A stretch of 64,000 nt of DNA, from the NCBI RefSeq assembly GCF_902859805.1, contig NZ_CADIKC010000002.1, positions 558,001 through 622,000 of the forward strand, in the 5' to 3' direction. Shown piece by piece: positions 24,725-36,115 of the stretch (positions within the stretch are counted from its first letter, which is position 1; each line of letters begins with the position of its first letter). Made by a program: the position numbers and the translations under genes. The DNA is from Paraburkholderia sediminicola (GTDB lineage Bacteria; Pseudomonadota; Gammaproteobacteria; Burkholderiales; Burkholderiaceae). The notes under the pieces are model-generated. The model was not told the origin of the DNA and did not search any database. It was given only the letters and a program-made list of their open reading frames with translations.

Positions 24725-27516
24725 AGACATTTTTTCAGCAAAAATTCAAATTTATTTGCATATTCAGAAAATATTATATTTTTATCAGTTCCATTTATTA
24801 TTCGGCGCGCACCCACATAATCTACCTGAGATGCATTAATGTAATCTGAGAGTTTTTTGCCGGTGAAGATGCCACCGATCATTCCCTCCACCATTATTAC
24901 CGCCGCGCTCTTCCACGGCAGTGCTTCGTCTGGGCGCTCTACAAGGTTCACTCCAACTATTGGCGTGAACTTCTCATAATTCTCTTTCCATGTAATTTGC
25001 ACCAAACCTCGCCCGCGGTATTTGTACCCATCCCCTATCGCAGTGTTGTGGTGTGCCCTGGCGCGCGTGGGATTGGAGGCAGTTGGGCCGGAACCATAGT
25101 CACGTTCGGCCCTCTCGTAAGAAATTGCCTCTGAAAACGGGCCAAAAAATGTTTGCGTATGGAAATCATATGATTCAATGCGCGAAGTCGCGAGCATGTA
25201 GGCTACGTATGGAACGCTAAAGTCAGCATTTTTTGATACGTACAAGGTATCAATCCAGTTCATCAGACTCGTTAGATTCTCCTCCGACCGTGCAGACAGC
25301 GGAGGAAGATTGCTTTTAGGACTTGAGGCTGTTTCATACCACCCGAATGTCGCCGAGTGCGCTTCCCTATATAGAGTCACGAACTTCGGAATATCAATTC
25401 GGCTACGCTTGTCGAAATTCGCAACCAACGCAATCGGATGAATATGCAGCACCGTCGCACTAACAGGAAACCCCGCGACCTTGCCCTTCACATCGTTCCA
25501 CCATTGAAGCTCGTGAATGCGCTGCAACTCAACCAGCCAGTTATCTCTAGCGTTTCGCATCAGCGGCGTAATTGCGTTCCATCGCGACATGTCGCCGCCC
25601 CATTCGCTCTCGTAGCGAAGAATCACACGTGACAATGCCTGTGCGAGCCACGGCGTACGCATGGCAGCCTGCATGGCTCTCGCTGTGACCTTGCCAGCCG
25701 GATTCTCTGTGGGCTTGCTACCGGCACCGGAGCTCGACGGGGGCGCCAGCCTTGCAATCGTCTGTTCCAGCTTCAGCAACAGCGGACTGCCGTTGACTGC
25801 CGTGACCGACGGCTCGAATTCCGTCTGCTCCTTCCAGTCCGCGGAACCGGTGAGAACCAGATTTCGCCTGAAGGCATCCGCGAGATTGATACCGGTTGCG
25901 TCCACCTTCTCAAAGCCAGGCCACGCCCACGGACTCTGCCACTGCGTGTCGGGATGCTTCTTTTCGCAAACCCAACCCGAAGCCGGATTCCCGTCCGCGT
26001 CGCCAAATTTCACACGCCACCATTGCGTCCTGGCATCGTCCACAGCCTTGTCGCGCGCACTCAATCCGTCGAGTTGACTGCGTGAATACACGAGCGTAAA
26101 CGCGTTCGCCGGGTCGCCCACCTTTTGCAGGTTTAGCGGAAATTGACTCCAGGCAGACGTTGTCGCCGTTGCAGTCGCGAGTTTCTCCCGCTCAATCCAG
26201 ACAGGCGCCCCCTCTGGCATAAGCAGAGCCGTGGTTGAATCCTGATATCGCGGCTGCACCTTGACCCATGGACCGCTTGCCGGACTATCCGGCGTCACGT
26301 CGGCCCGGTACAGGGGACGCCACTCACACAGCTTGCGATCCGGCGGAACGAGGTCCTTCACCAGTTTCGCGCCCGCATTTATCACGAGCAGTGGTAGCTG
26401 CTCGGGGCGGACAAACTGTGCCGCCCGCGCACGGCTTTTGTCGAGAAACGCACTAAAGCCATCGTCGGCAAATACTTCAAGGTGCAAAAGCTGGCGTTTC
26501 GGTACAGGTGGCAGCGGCGTCGCGCGCTCGTAATCGTGATACTCACCGATCTGTCCGAGCGGCGTTCCGGCCTTGACGAATACCGGTGTCGGCGGAATCA
26601 CCACCTGACCCACCGGGTCCGGTTCCTTGATCCCTTTCAGATTCGGCTTGTAGAGCCAGCCCCAGTCATTTTCAGGCGTGACCTTTGCGTTTTTGGTTTC
26701 GGTCTTCCACGGCACATTCTCGTCCTCGCCCCCGAAATAACCGCCATTGATCGGGCTGACCATATGACCCGCGGTGAGGCGCTTGATGTGCGCCCACTGG
26801 CCACGCGTCTCACTAGTGATGACCTCGCTGCCTTCAGGCAGAAAACCAACCCGCTCACCCGCTGTGAAGCTTCCGGGCTTCTTGCCGGCCTTCGGCTCCG
26901 TCCAGACAAATGCGCCTGCGGCCCCGGTCGTGCCATTCTCGGGCGGGGCCATCTGGTGATCCTTGCCCTGAATCCGAAACGCGTCAACATTCAGCCACCA
27001 CCACGGACGTTTCAGTTTCTCATCGGCCAGATAGGTTGCCCAATCCGCTGTGTGCATGTAGAGACTGTAGATATCGTGTGATTCGTCGGCGGGCTGCACG
27101 CCGGTGCTGTTGGGCGCAGGTGGCAGCGTCAGCGTATGGCGCACCAGCACGAAGCCGGTCGAGTACATGGCCCACTTGCCGTCCTTGAATTGCAGATGCG
27201 GATACGCGTCATCGATCTTATAGGCGACGATGTACCCGTCCGCAATGCACCGAACGCCGTCCCTGGTTCCGAACATGCCGATGCTGTTGTTCAGGTGGAT
27301 ACCGCCGTGCGGAAAGCCGTTGACTCCAAGGGGGAAAAAACCGTCATCCATTCCAGCCAGCGCCTGATAAAAGGTCTGCGGGCTGGTCACTTCCTTGTAG
27401 TCCTTGTCCGGAAACGGGTAGCGCCACGTTAGCGGCGTAGTCGCCGAAGTCGGCGCGGGCGGCGCTGATGCGGGCGTGGGAGCCGGTGTTGGATGCAGCT
27501 GAGTTTGTGCGATCAT
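24721..27516 (-). CDS. T6SS peptidoglycan-hydrolase effector (M23-like plus GH19/lysozyme-like domains)
   Basis: A 931-residue protein without a signal peptide, as expected for T6SS delivery. A Pro/Ala-rich head (residues 1-30) precedes an M23-like module (about 55-130: PHGGIHL, IADGYIVAYK, YSTGFVLVRHTL). The middle contains SH3-like segments (GFLPEGSEVITSETRGQWAHI). The C-terminus from about residue 740 resembles GH19-type chitinase/endolysins: Glu781 in TSRIES is a candidate general acid, and YKYRGRGLVQITW at 831-843 is the substrate-binding hallmark. It probably cuts cell-wall glycan in a rival's periplasm. It follows vgrG after 56 bp and overlaps the immunity gene. The last third is much more AT-rich than the rest, suggesting a swapped toxin tip. 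Confidence 0.75.
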   Translation of the reverse strand: MIAQTQLHPTPAPTPASAPPAPTSATTPLTWRYPFPDKDYKEVTSPQTFYQALAGMDDGFFPLGVNGFPHGGIHLNNSIGMFGTRDGVRCIADGYIVAYKIDDAYPHLQFKDGKWAMYSTGFVLVRHTLTLPPAPNSTGVQPADESHDIYSLYMHTADWATYLADEKLKRPWWWLNVDAFRIQGKDHQMAPPENGTTGAAGAFVWTEPKAGKKPGSFTAGERVGFLPEGSEVITSETRGQWAHIKRLTAGHMVSPINGGYFGGEDENVPWKTETKNAKVTPENDWGWLYKPNLKGIKEPDPVGQVVIPPTPVFVKAGTPLGQIGEYHDYERATPLPPVPKRQLLHLEVFADDGFSAFLDKSRARAAQFVRPEQLPLLVINAGAKLVKDLVPPDRKLCEWRPLYRADVTPDSPASGPWVKVQPRYQDSTTALLMPEGAPVWIEREKLATATATTSAWSQFPLNLQKVGDPANAFTLVYSRSQLDGLSARDKAVDDARTQWWRVKFGDADGNPASGWVCEKKHPDTQWQSPWAWPGFEKVDATGINLADAFRRNLVLTGSADWKEQTEFEPSVTAVNGSPLLLKLEQTIARLAPPSSSGAGSKPTENPAGKVTARAMQAAMRTPWLAQALSRVILRYESEWGGDMSRWNAITPLMRNARDNWLVELQRIHELQWWNDVKGKVAGFPVSATVLHIHPIALVANFDKRSRIDIPKFVTLYREAHSATFGWYETASSPKSNLPPLSARSEENLTSLMNWIDTLYVSKNADFSVPYVAYMLATSRIESYDFHTQTFFGPFSEAISYERAERDYGSGPTASNPTRARAHHNTAIGDGYKYRGRGLVQITWKENYEKFTPIVGVNLVERPDEALPWKSAAVIMVEGMIGGIFTGKKLSDYINASQVDYVGARRIINGTDKNIIFSEYANKFEFLLKKCL

Positions 27517-27572
27517 GCTTGTAACGTGTCGTATTGGCTGTGGTTAGTAATCCGGAGTACAACGCAACGCTG

Positions 27573-29909
27573 TCAGCCGGAGAACCGTGAACCGTGAGCG
27601 CCCGTATCCGGCAGATCGGTCGTGTAAGGCAGGGATTCCTTCCTCAACTGCGAGTCCGGCGCATCTCTCTGCCAGGACACCGCTTTTTCGATGTAGTCAC
27701 CCGGGGTGGCATTCGTGATGTTGCACGGCGTAATACGCAGGTAGGAGCCGCCCGCACCAATCCAGACCTCGTCCTTCGCCGAGAGCACAAGCCTGCCGTT
27801 CGTGCTGGTAATCGTGAGATCCCTAAGCGCTGACATGGCAAGCTCATCGCTTTGCGCCTGGATCTGGATCTTTCCGCGCGCAGCAAACATTTTTATTCCG
27901 AGCGTATGTGCGAACAGCGACAGTGCGCTTTCGGCCGCCATGACAATGCTCTTCACGGCGCTGACGTTGAAACCGGATCCCGTCGTCACATTCACGTCCT
28001 TGCCCGCACTAACCGACACGCGATCAGGCGTGGAAACAGCGATGCCCTTCGGCGAGGACAGCAGCACGACAGCCTCCTTCAACTCGTTCACGCTGTTCTT
28101 CAGCCATTCGTTTTCGGCTTTCAGGTCGGCAATCTCGGCTTTTGCCGTGTTCGCCCGATCAGCAAGGCCCTGCGCCTGGACCTGTAGTGTCTGGAACTGC
28201 TTCATGGCTTCCGCCATGTCAGTCTGTTTGCCGTCCGCCTGTGGCTGCATATCGCTGGACAGCATCAGCCCGCCGCCGGCGCGCACCACGCCTTGCTCAC
28301 CAGTGCGCAGTTCAAAACCACTGCCTCGGTGCTGACGGTTTCCGTTGACGATGTGACCCAGGGTCAACTGGCTCTTGCCTGAGTGCTCGGTCGAAAGCCT
28401 GACGTGCTCCTCACCTTCCCAGTCTTCAAGATCGAACTCGTTGCCGCTCTGCGTATAAATGCGATTGCGCGACATCAGCCGGTCCTGATTGGTAATCAGA
28501 TCGACCTGGTGGTTCGTGTGATGGAAAGCGCTGATATACGGCTTGTTCGGATCGCCATCGCGGAACTCGATGACGGCTTCCGTACCTTCCACGGCGGGAA
28601 AATGGAAGCCGGTCTGCAAACCGCCTGCAAATGGCTTCGCAAGCCGCAGCGGCACGCTCTCACCGCCGGCAGGCCACTCGCCATAGTCGCAGTCGAAGCG
28701 AACGACGTAGTAGCCCTGCTGTGTCAGATAGGCATATTTGTACTTGCCCGGCGACGTGACACGGGCACTCAGCGTCCCCGTGATTTTTGGCCACTTGTGA
28801 TCTTCGATTTTTAACCGGAAGCGCCGGTCCGAAGGAATGGCCTTGTAGGTATTGCGATAGGGCTGGGCACGCCCGCCCGAGTGCGTGACTTCGATGATGA
28901 CCTGACCGTGCGGTGCGTCCGGCAAATTTTCGTCGGTAGTCAGGATACGGCCAGGACGCAGTTCGCGCAGGTTACTCTCGCCGGTATAGACGACTTGCCA
29001 GGCGAGCGCGGCCTCATGGCGTAACTGCGCTTCCCACTGTGCGCCGGACTGGTCAAGATGGCCCGTGCCATAGATATACGGCTGGCCGTAAGTCGTTTTG
29101 TCGCTTCGGGCGACGTTGGCTTCTGCCTTGATACGCTCCCAAGCCTGGTCAGGGTTGTAGTCCGCGACGACATACGCCCTGGGTACCATCTCAGCGTCCA
29201 TGCGCAGCGCCGATACGGATTCCTCTCCCGTCATCAGCCCCGAGGTGGACCGATACAGGGCCGTGAGCTTGGGCTGATACACATAGTGATCGATATCGTC
29301 GCCAAAGATAACAACATCACCGTGTTCGCCCTGGATGATGTAACTGTACATGCCCTCCTGCTGCATGAGCATGCTGACAAAATCCCAGTCTCCCTGCCGG
29401 TACTGAAACCTGAACGAGTGCCTCGGGTACTGTCGGCGCAGTTTGAAAATGAACTGATGTCCTTTCAGCTCGTTGCGGCGTAGAACCGCATCGATGATCT
29501 CGGGCGCGCTGCTGTTCTGGTAGGTCTGCGTCGTATGGGGATTCAGGCAGCCGATGTGTGCCTTGAGAACAATCTCGTAGCTGCTGAGGTCATTTGTGGT
29601 CTTCGTATGTGAGAAGCCCGTAATGCGCCCCCAGTACACGACGGGCTCGCCGCCATCGTCGGGCACGAGCCTGAACTTTGCCTCATGTCCCAGGATCACA
29701 TCACGCGTGAGCTTCCGCGAGCAAGCCGCGACGATATCAATGCGATAGGACTGCCCCATTTTTTCGACAGCACGGTATGACGCCACCGAAATATCGCTGA
29801 TCCTTTCCGGACCGAACACCTCGATGAAATACTTCGCCTGGCCACTCGCCACTGCGAGCTTCTTTGCATCCCGTTTAAGCTCGTCCCCATACTCAACTGT
29901 CGAACTCAC
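27573..29909 (-). CDS. vgrG: T6SS spike protein VgrG (Rhs element Vgr-type)
   Basis: A 778-residue spike protein. The gp27-like base covers about residues 1-360 (SYEIVLKAHIGCLN, FQYRQGDWDFVSMLMQQEGM, YSYIIQGEHGDVVIFGD). An OB/gp5 segment follows (YVVRFDCDYGEWPAGGES, FHFPAVEGTEAVIEFRDGDP), then a coiled-coil stretch (ANTAKAEIADLKAENEWLK) and a DUF2345-type beta-prism (GKDVNVTTGSGFNVSA...). GTG at 29907-29909, preceded by CGGAG, is the likely start. The frame stays open to 30119, but that extra 70 residues match no VgrG and run antisense to an SDR remnant. It heads an effector-immunity-PAAR cassette. No structural T6SS genes are in the window, so this is an orphan vgrG locus. Confidence 0.85.
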   Translation of the reverse strand: MSSTVEYGDELKRDAKKLAVASGQAKYFIEVFGPERISDISVASYRAVEKMGQSYRIDIVAACSRKLTRDVILGHEAKFRLVPDDGGEPVVYWGRITGFSHTKTTNDLSSYEIVLKAHIGCLNPHTTQTYQNSSAPEIIDAVLRRNELKGHQFIFKLRRQYPRHSFRFQYRQGDWDFVSMLMQQEGMYSYIIQGEHGDVVIFGDDIDHYVYQPKLTALYRSTSGLMTGEESVSALRMDAEMVPRAYVVADYNPDQAWERIKAEANVARSDKTTYGQPYIYGTGHLDQSGAQWEAQLRHEAALAWQVVYTGESNLRELRPGRILTTDENLPDAPHGQVIIEVTHSGGRAQPYRNTYKAIPSDRRFRLKIEDHKWPKITGTLSARVTSPGKYKYAYLTQQGYYVVRFDCDYGEWPAGGESVPLRLAKPFAGGLQTGFHFPAVEGTEAVIEFRDGDPNKPYISAFHHTNHQVDLITNQDRLMSRNRIYTQSGNEFDLEDWEGEEHVRLSTEHSGKSQLTLGHIVNGNRQHRGSGFELRTGEQGVVRAGGGLMLSSDMQPQADGKQTDMAEAMKQFQTLQVQAQGLADRANTAKAEIADLKAENEWLKNSVNELKEAVVLLSSPKGIAVSTPDRVSVSAGKDVNVTTGSGFNVSAVKSIVMAAESALSLFAHTLGIKMFAARGKIQIQAQSDELAMSALRDLTITSTNGRLVLSAKDEVWIGAGGSYLRITPCNITNATPGDYIEKAVSWQRDAPDSQLRKESLPYTTDLPDTGAHGSRFSG

Positions 29910-30026
29910 AAATACTCCGCTGTTACTGATCTGGTCGCCTGAGCAGTAAACTAAACGTTTAAATCTAATCAGGTTAACCAAATATTTTTTGAGATAAATT
30001 CGATGTCGATCTGATAGCCGGAAAGC

Positions 30027-30422
30027 ATGCTTGGCAAACGGGTCAACGGGTACACGGCCGATCTGAGTAATCAATCCGTTGTGCGCGAGTTGTTCGAGCA
30101 ACCCGGACATGTCGATCATCTGATCTATAGCGCGAGAGATTTGTTGCGAACCGGCGTGCTTGCCGGTATCTGCAGCGCGATGGAAGGCTTGATTCGGGCA
30201 CTCGTGGTGGAGTTGGTGCCCATTCGCGTCAACCTGGTGAGTCCGGGTTTAGCAGGAACGTCGTTGTGGGCCGCCGAGGCTCCCTACGCGGCAAGTGGAG
30301 TGGCTCTGCCTGTGGAGTACGTCGTCGAGCCGGAGGACCTCGCGCAAACCTACCTCTATTTGATGACCAATCGATATGCCACGAGACAAACCGTCGTAGA
30401 CAGCGGTGGCGTGCTGGTCTGA
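30027..30422 (+). pseudogene. SDR-family oxidoreductase remnant with internal deletion
   Basis: The frame reads YTADLSNQSVVRELFEQPGHVDHLIYSA, the second-strand part of a short-chain dehydrogenase, then jumps to ICSAMEGLIRALVVELVPIRVNLVSPG and ends with a normal SDR tail (DLAQTYLYLM, GGVLV). The N-terminal cofactor loop and about 50 central residues, including the catalytic Ser-Tyr-Lys, are missing. It is therefore a decayed gene even though the frame is open. It abuts the vgrG start and probably marks the insertion border of the T6SS cassette. Confidence 0.65.
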
Positions 30423-30429
30423 AAATTTA

Positions 30430-30464
30430 GATAGCCTGGTGCGCACCATCCGACCAGGTCTATC
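30430..30464 (-). terminator. Terminator of the acnD-prpF unit
   Basis: Arms at 30430-30440 and 30453-30464 (GATAGCCTGGT against ACCAGGTCTATC, one bulge) form an 11-bp stem. In the minus direction it is followed by an A/T-rich tail (CTAAATTTTC). It lies 50 bp beyond the prpF stop. Confidence 0.5.
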
Positions 30465-30513
30465 AGCGATACAAGTACTTGGTTGCAGTAATACCAGGCT
30501 GGCAACCGTTACC

Positions 30514-31698
30514 TCACTCCCCCGGCACCCTCACCCACCCCTCCATCAACACCCGCGCACTCCGGCTCATAATCGCTTTGGTGACCGTCCACTCCCCGCC
30601 TTCCTCGCGAGCCTCGGCGCCCACCCGCAGCGTCCCCGACGGATGGCCGAATCGCACCGCCTCGCGCGCCCCACCACCAGCGGCGAGATTCACCAAGGTC
30701 CCTGAAATCGCAGCAGCCGTACCAATCGCAACCGCGGCCGTCCCCATCATCGCGTGATGCAGCTTGCCCATCGACATCGCTCGCACCAGCAGATCGACGT
30801 CACTCGCGGTAACACGCTTGCCGCTGGAAGCCACGTATTCCGCAGGCTTGGCGACAAACGCAACCTTCGGCGTATGCTGTCGCGTCGCGATCTCATCAAT
30901 GTTCTTGATCAGGCCCATACGCACTGCACCGTGCGCACGAATGGTTTCGAACATCGCGAGCGCCTTCTCGTCGCTATTGATAGCGTCCTGTAGTTCGGTA
31001 CCCTTATAACCGATCGCTTCGGCATCCACGAAAATGGTCGGGATACCGGCATTGATCATCGTGGCCTTCAGCGTACCGACACCCGGCACTTCGAGGTCAT
31101 CGACAAGATTCCCCGTCGGGAACATCGCGCCGCCCGCGCCGTCTTCTTCAGCAGCCGGGTCCATAAACTCGAGCTGAACTTCAGCCGCCGGAAAGGTCAC
31201 GCCATCGAGTTCAAAGTCGCCGGTTTCCTGCACGGCGCCATCGGTAATAGGCACATGTCCGATGATCGTCTTACCGATATTCGCCTGCCAGATGCGCACA
31301 ATGGCCACACCGTTCCGCGGAATCCGGCTCGCATCGACGAGACCCGCGCTAATCGCAAATGGTCCCACCGCAGCAGAAAGATTCCCGCAATTGCCGCTCC
31401 AATCGACAAACGCCTTGTCGATGGAAACCTGCCCGAACAGATAGTCCACGTCATGATCCGGCTTGCTGCTCTTCGCGATGATGACCGTCTTGCTCGTGCT
31501 GGAAGTCGCGCCGCCCATACCGTCGATCTGCTTGCCATACGGGTCCGGGCTGCCGATCACACGCATCAGCAGTGCATCGCGCGCGGCACCTGGCACTTGA
31601 GCCGCCCCCGGCAAATCCTGCAGCCGAAAGAACACGCCTTTGCTGGTGCCGCCGCGCATGTACGTCGCCGGAATCTTGATCTGAGGTTTGTGAGCCAT
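30514..31698 (-). CDS. prpF: 2-methylaconitate cis-trans isomerase PrpF
   Basis: A 394-residue PrpF, the expected length. It interconverts 2-methyl-trans- and cis-aconitate so that AcnD can feed the methylcitrate cycle of propionate oxidation. Family motifs: IPATYMRGGTSKGVFF at the N-terminus, GGATSSTSKTVII, WSGNCGNLSAAVGPFAI and, near the end, GHPSGTLRVGAEA. The two pseudo-symmetric diaminopimelate-epimerase-like halves are complete. The ATG at 31698 starts MAHKPQIKIP; an upstream in-frame ATG would add ten residues. The acnD stop is 35 bp upstream on the same strand, so the two are one transcription unit. Confidence 0.95.
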   Translation of the reverse strand: MAHKPQIKIPATYMRGGTSKGVFFRLQDLPGAAQVPGAARDALLMRVIGSPDPYGKQIDGMGGATSSTSKTVIIAKSSKPDHDVDYLFGQVSIDKAFVDWSGNCGNLSAAVGPFAISAGLVDASRIPRNGVAIVRIWQANIGKTIIGHVPITDGAVQETGDFELDGVTFPAAEVQLEFMDPAAEEDGAGGAMFPTGNLVDDLEVPGVGTLKATMINAGIPTIFVDAEAIGYKGTELQDAINSDEKALAMFETIRAHGAVRMGLIKNIDEIATRQHTPKVAFVAKPAEYVASSGKRVTASDVDLLVRAMSMGKLHHAMMGTAAVAIGTAAAISGTLVNLAAGGGAREAVRFGHPSGTLRVGAEAREEGGEWTVTKAIMSRSARVLMEGWVRVPGE

Positions 31699-31733
31699 GA
31701 AAGTAGTGTCCTGATGAGAGAAGCTCAAAAGCC

Positions 31734-34331
<2,598 letters not shown>

Positions 34332-34549
34332 GGCGTAGGGGACAAAACAATAATGATCCGGGGACGATGGCGGCAGCCGTGCTTCACAATCCGCTGCCCC
34401 TCTTTCAGACGGCGCAACGCTGGCGCATCAATCCGACAGTCTGTGTAGTTTATAGCTTGCGATGGCGCGCCGGCTTGCAGTGTGTTTCGTTGATGCGCCG
34501 CACAACGTAAGGCACCAGGCACTACAACAAGCACCGCACGACGCTCCGC

Positions 34550-34590
34550 AAAAAAACAGCCTTGGCTCGGGGGTTCCAGCGAGCCAAGGC
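34550..34590 (-). terminator. Strong intrinsic terminator between prpC and acnD
   Basis: In the minus direction a perfect 11-bp stem, GCCTTGGCTCG with CGAGCCAAGGC (34580-34590 and 34559-34569), closes a 10-nt loop and is followed by TG and seven Ts (34550-34556). This is a textbook intrinsic terminator 70 bp after the prpC stop. It should limit or separate transcription of acnD-prpF. Confidence 0.85.
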
Positions 34591-34659
34591 CAAACTTCAT
34601 CACGCCGCTCTCACGAGACGCAATGGAGGAGAAACGCTTGCGGCTTTGCGCTTACGCCC

Positions 34660-35829
34660 TTAGACGCGTTTGGCCAGCGGCACGAACGGCAGATCGTCGG
34701 GACCGGTGTAATTCGCACTCGGACGAATGATCTTGTTGTCGATCCGCTGCTCGATGATATGCGCGCTCCAGCCTGCCGTACGGGCGATCACGAACAACGG
34801 CGTGAACATCGCCGTCGGCACGCCCATCATGTGGTACGAAACCGCGCTGAACCAGTCGAGATTCGGGAACATCTTCTTCGCTTCCCACATCACCGACTCC
34901 AGGCGCTCGGCGATGTTGAAGAGCTTGTTGTTGCCGGCTTCTTTCGAGAGTTTCTTCGCGATTTCCTTGATGACCTTGTTACGCGGGTCGGAGATCGTGT
35001 ACACCGGGTGACCGAAACCGATCACCACTTCCTTGTTCTCGACGCGCTTGCGGATATCGGCTTCGGCCTCGTCCGGTGTCTGATAGCGCGACTGGATCTC
35101 GAACGCGACTTCGTTCGCGCCGCCGTGTTTCGGGCCGCGCAGCGCGCCGATTGCACCGGTAATCGCCGAGTAGATATCCGAGCCCGTGCCCGCGATCACG
35201 CGGCCGGTGAAGGTCGACGCGTTGAATTCATGCTCGGCATACAGGTTCAGCGACACATGCATTGCGTCGACCCACGCCTTCGACGGTTCCACACCGTGCA
35301 GCAGATGCAGGAAGTGGCCGCCGATCGAATCATCATCGGTTTCGACTTCGATGCGCTTGCCGTTGTGCGAGTAGTGGTACCAGTACAGCAGCATCGAGCC
35401 GAGCGAGGCCATCAGCTTGTCGGCGATGTCGCGTGCGCCCGGCAGGTTGTGATCGTCTTTCTCGGGCAGCACGGTGCCGAGCACCGACACGCCGGTGCGC
35501 ATCACATCCATCGGGTGCGCGGCGGCCGGAATCCATTCCAGCGCGGCTTTGACGTTCGCGGGCAAACCGCGCAGCGCCTTGAGCTTCACCTTGTAGGCAG
35601 TCAGTTCGGCCTGCGTCGGCAGCTTTTCGTGGACCAGCAGATAAGCGATCTCTTCGAATTCGCATGCACCGGCGATGTCGAGAATGTCGTAGCCGCGGTA
35701 GTGCAAGTCATTGCCGGTCTTGCCGACCGTGCAAAGCGCCGTATTGCCAGCCGTCACGCCGGACAGGGCGACGGATTTCTTCGGTTTGAAGGCGCCTGCG
35801 TTCGGCGTGCTGTTATCGGCTTCACTCAT
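34660..35829 (-). CDS. prpC: 2-methylcitrate synthase
   Basis: A 389-residue citrate-synthase-family enzyme that condenses propionyl-CoA with oxaloacetate. Motifs include HYRGYDILD near residue 45, [13 protein letters not shown] with an active-site His, and [14 protein letters not shown] with the second His. The short length and prp context favour methylcitrate synthase over GltA. The ATG at 35829 is preceded by TTGGAGACG at good spacing; an upstream in-frame start is rejected. It is the first gene after the divergent prpR. prpB, normally found in such loci, is not present between them. Confidence 0.95.
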   Translation of the reverse strand: MSEADNSTPNAGAFKPKKSVALSGVTAGNTALCTVGKTGNDLHYRGYDILDIAGACEFEEIAYLLVHEKLPTQAELTAYKVKLKALRGLPANVKAALEWIPAAAHPMDVMRTGVSVLGTVLPEKDDHNLPGARDIADKLMASLGSMLLYWYHYSHNGKRIEVETDDDSIGGHFLHLLHGVEPSKAWVDAMHVSLNLYAEHEFNASTFTGRVIAGTGSDIYSAITGAIGALRGPKHGGANEVAFEIQSRYQTPDEAEADIRKRVENKEVVIGFGHPVYTISDPRNKVIKEIAKKLSKEAGNNKLFNIAERLESVMWEAKKMFPNLDWFSAVSYHMMGVPTAMFTPLFVIARTAGWSAHIIEQRIDNKIIRPSANYTGPDDLPFVPLAKRV

Positions 35830-35932
35830 AATTTCGTCTCCAACTGCGGGGTTGCGTTCGTGCGGCAATCAGCGCGCCGAGCTTGTCTTGCGGGGTTTCG
35901 ATGCGGGAACCGGTGAAAACGAAGGCTATAAC

Positions 35933-35947
35933 GCAAAGAATGGGCCA
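35933..35947 (-). promoter_or_regulatory. Sigma-54 promoter of prpC
   Basis: Read on the minus strand, TGGCCCATTCTTTGC has the invariant GG and GC of the -24/-12 promoter at the correct 10-bp separation. It lies 104 bp upstream of the prpC start. The divergent regulator PrpR is a sigma-54 activator, which fits. Confidence 0.7.
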
Positions 35948-36013
35948 TGCGGGACGCACACCGCTAAGTGCCTGATTTAACAAAAAATCATGCGTTGACC
36001 ACATCACCAGCCT

Positions 36014-36039
36014 ATTTCACAAATGAAATCATAAATTTC
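36014..36039. promoter_or_regulatory. Candidate PrpR-binding dyads upstream of the sigma-54 promoter
   Basis: ATTTC at 36014-36018, GAAAT at 36025-36029 and ATTTC at 36035-36039 form two overlapping inverted repeats in an AT-rich stretch. They lie about 70-90 bp upstream of the -24 element, the usual place for an enhancer-type activator site, and about 80 bp before prpR. The assignment to PrpR is inference. Confidence 0.4.
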
Positions 36040-36115
36040 AAATTCGAAAACGACAGGTGCATAATAGGCGAACTTTCCAGACTTCCCGCTTCCCTCCAGA
36101 CAACGAGCCCCCGCC

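Noticed and set aside
34462..35916. A 484-codon open frame antisense to prpC
   Set aside because: Composition is typical of an antisense shadow (His/Arg/Asp-rich), while prpC is unmistakable on the other strand.
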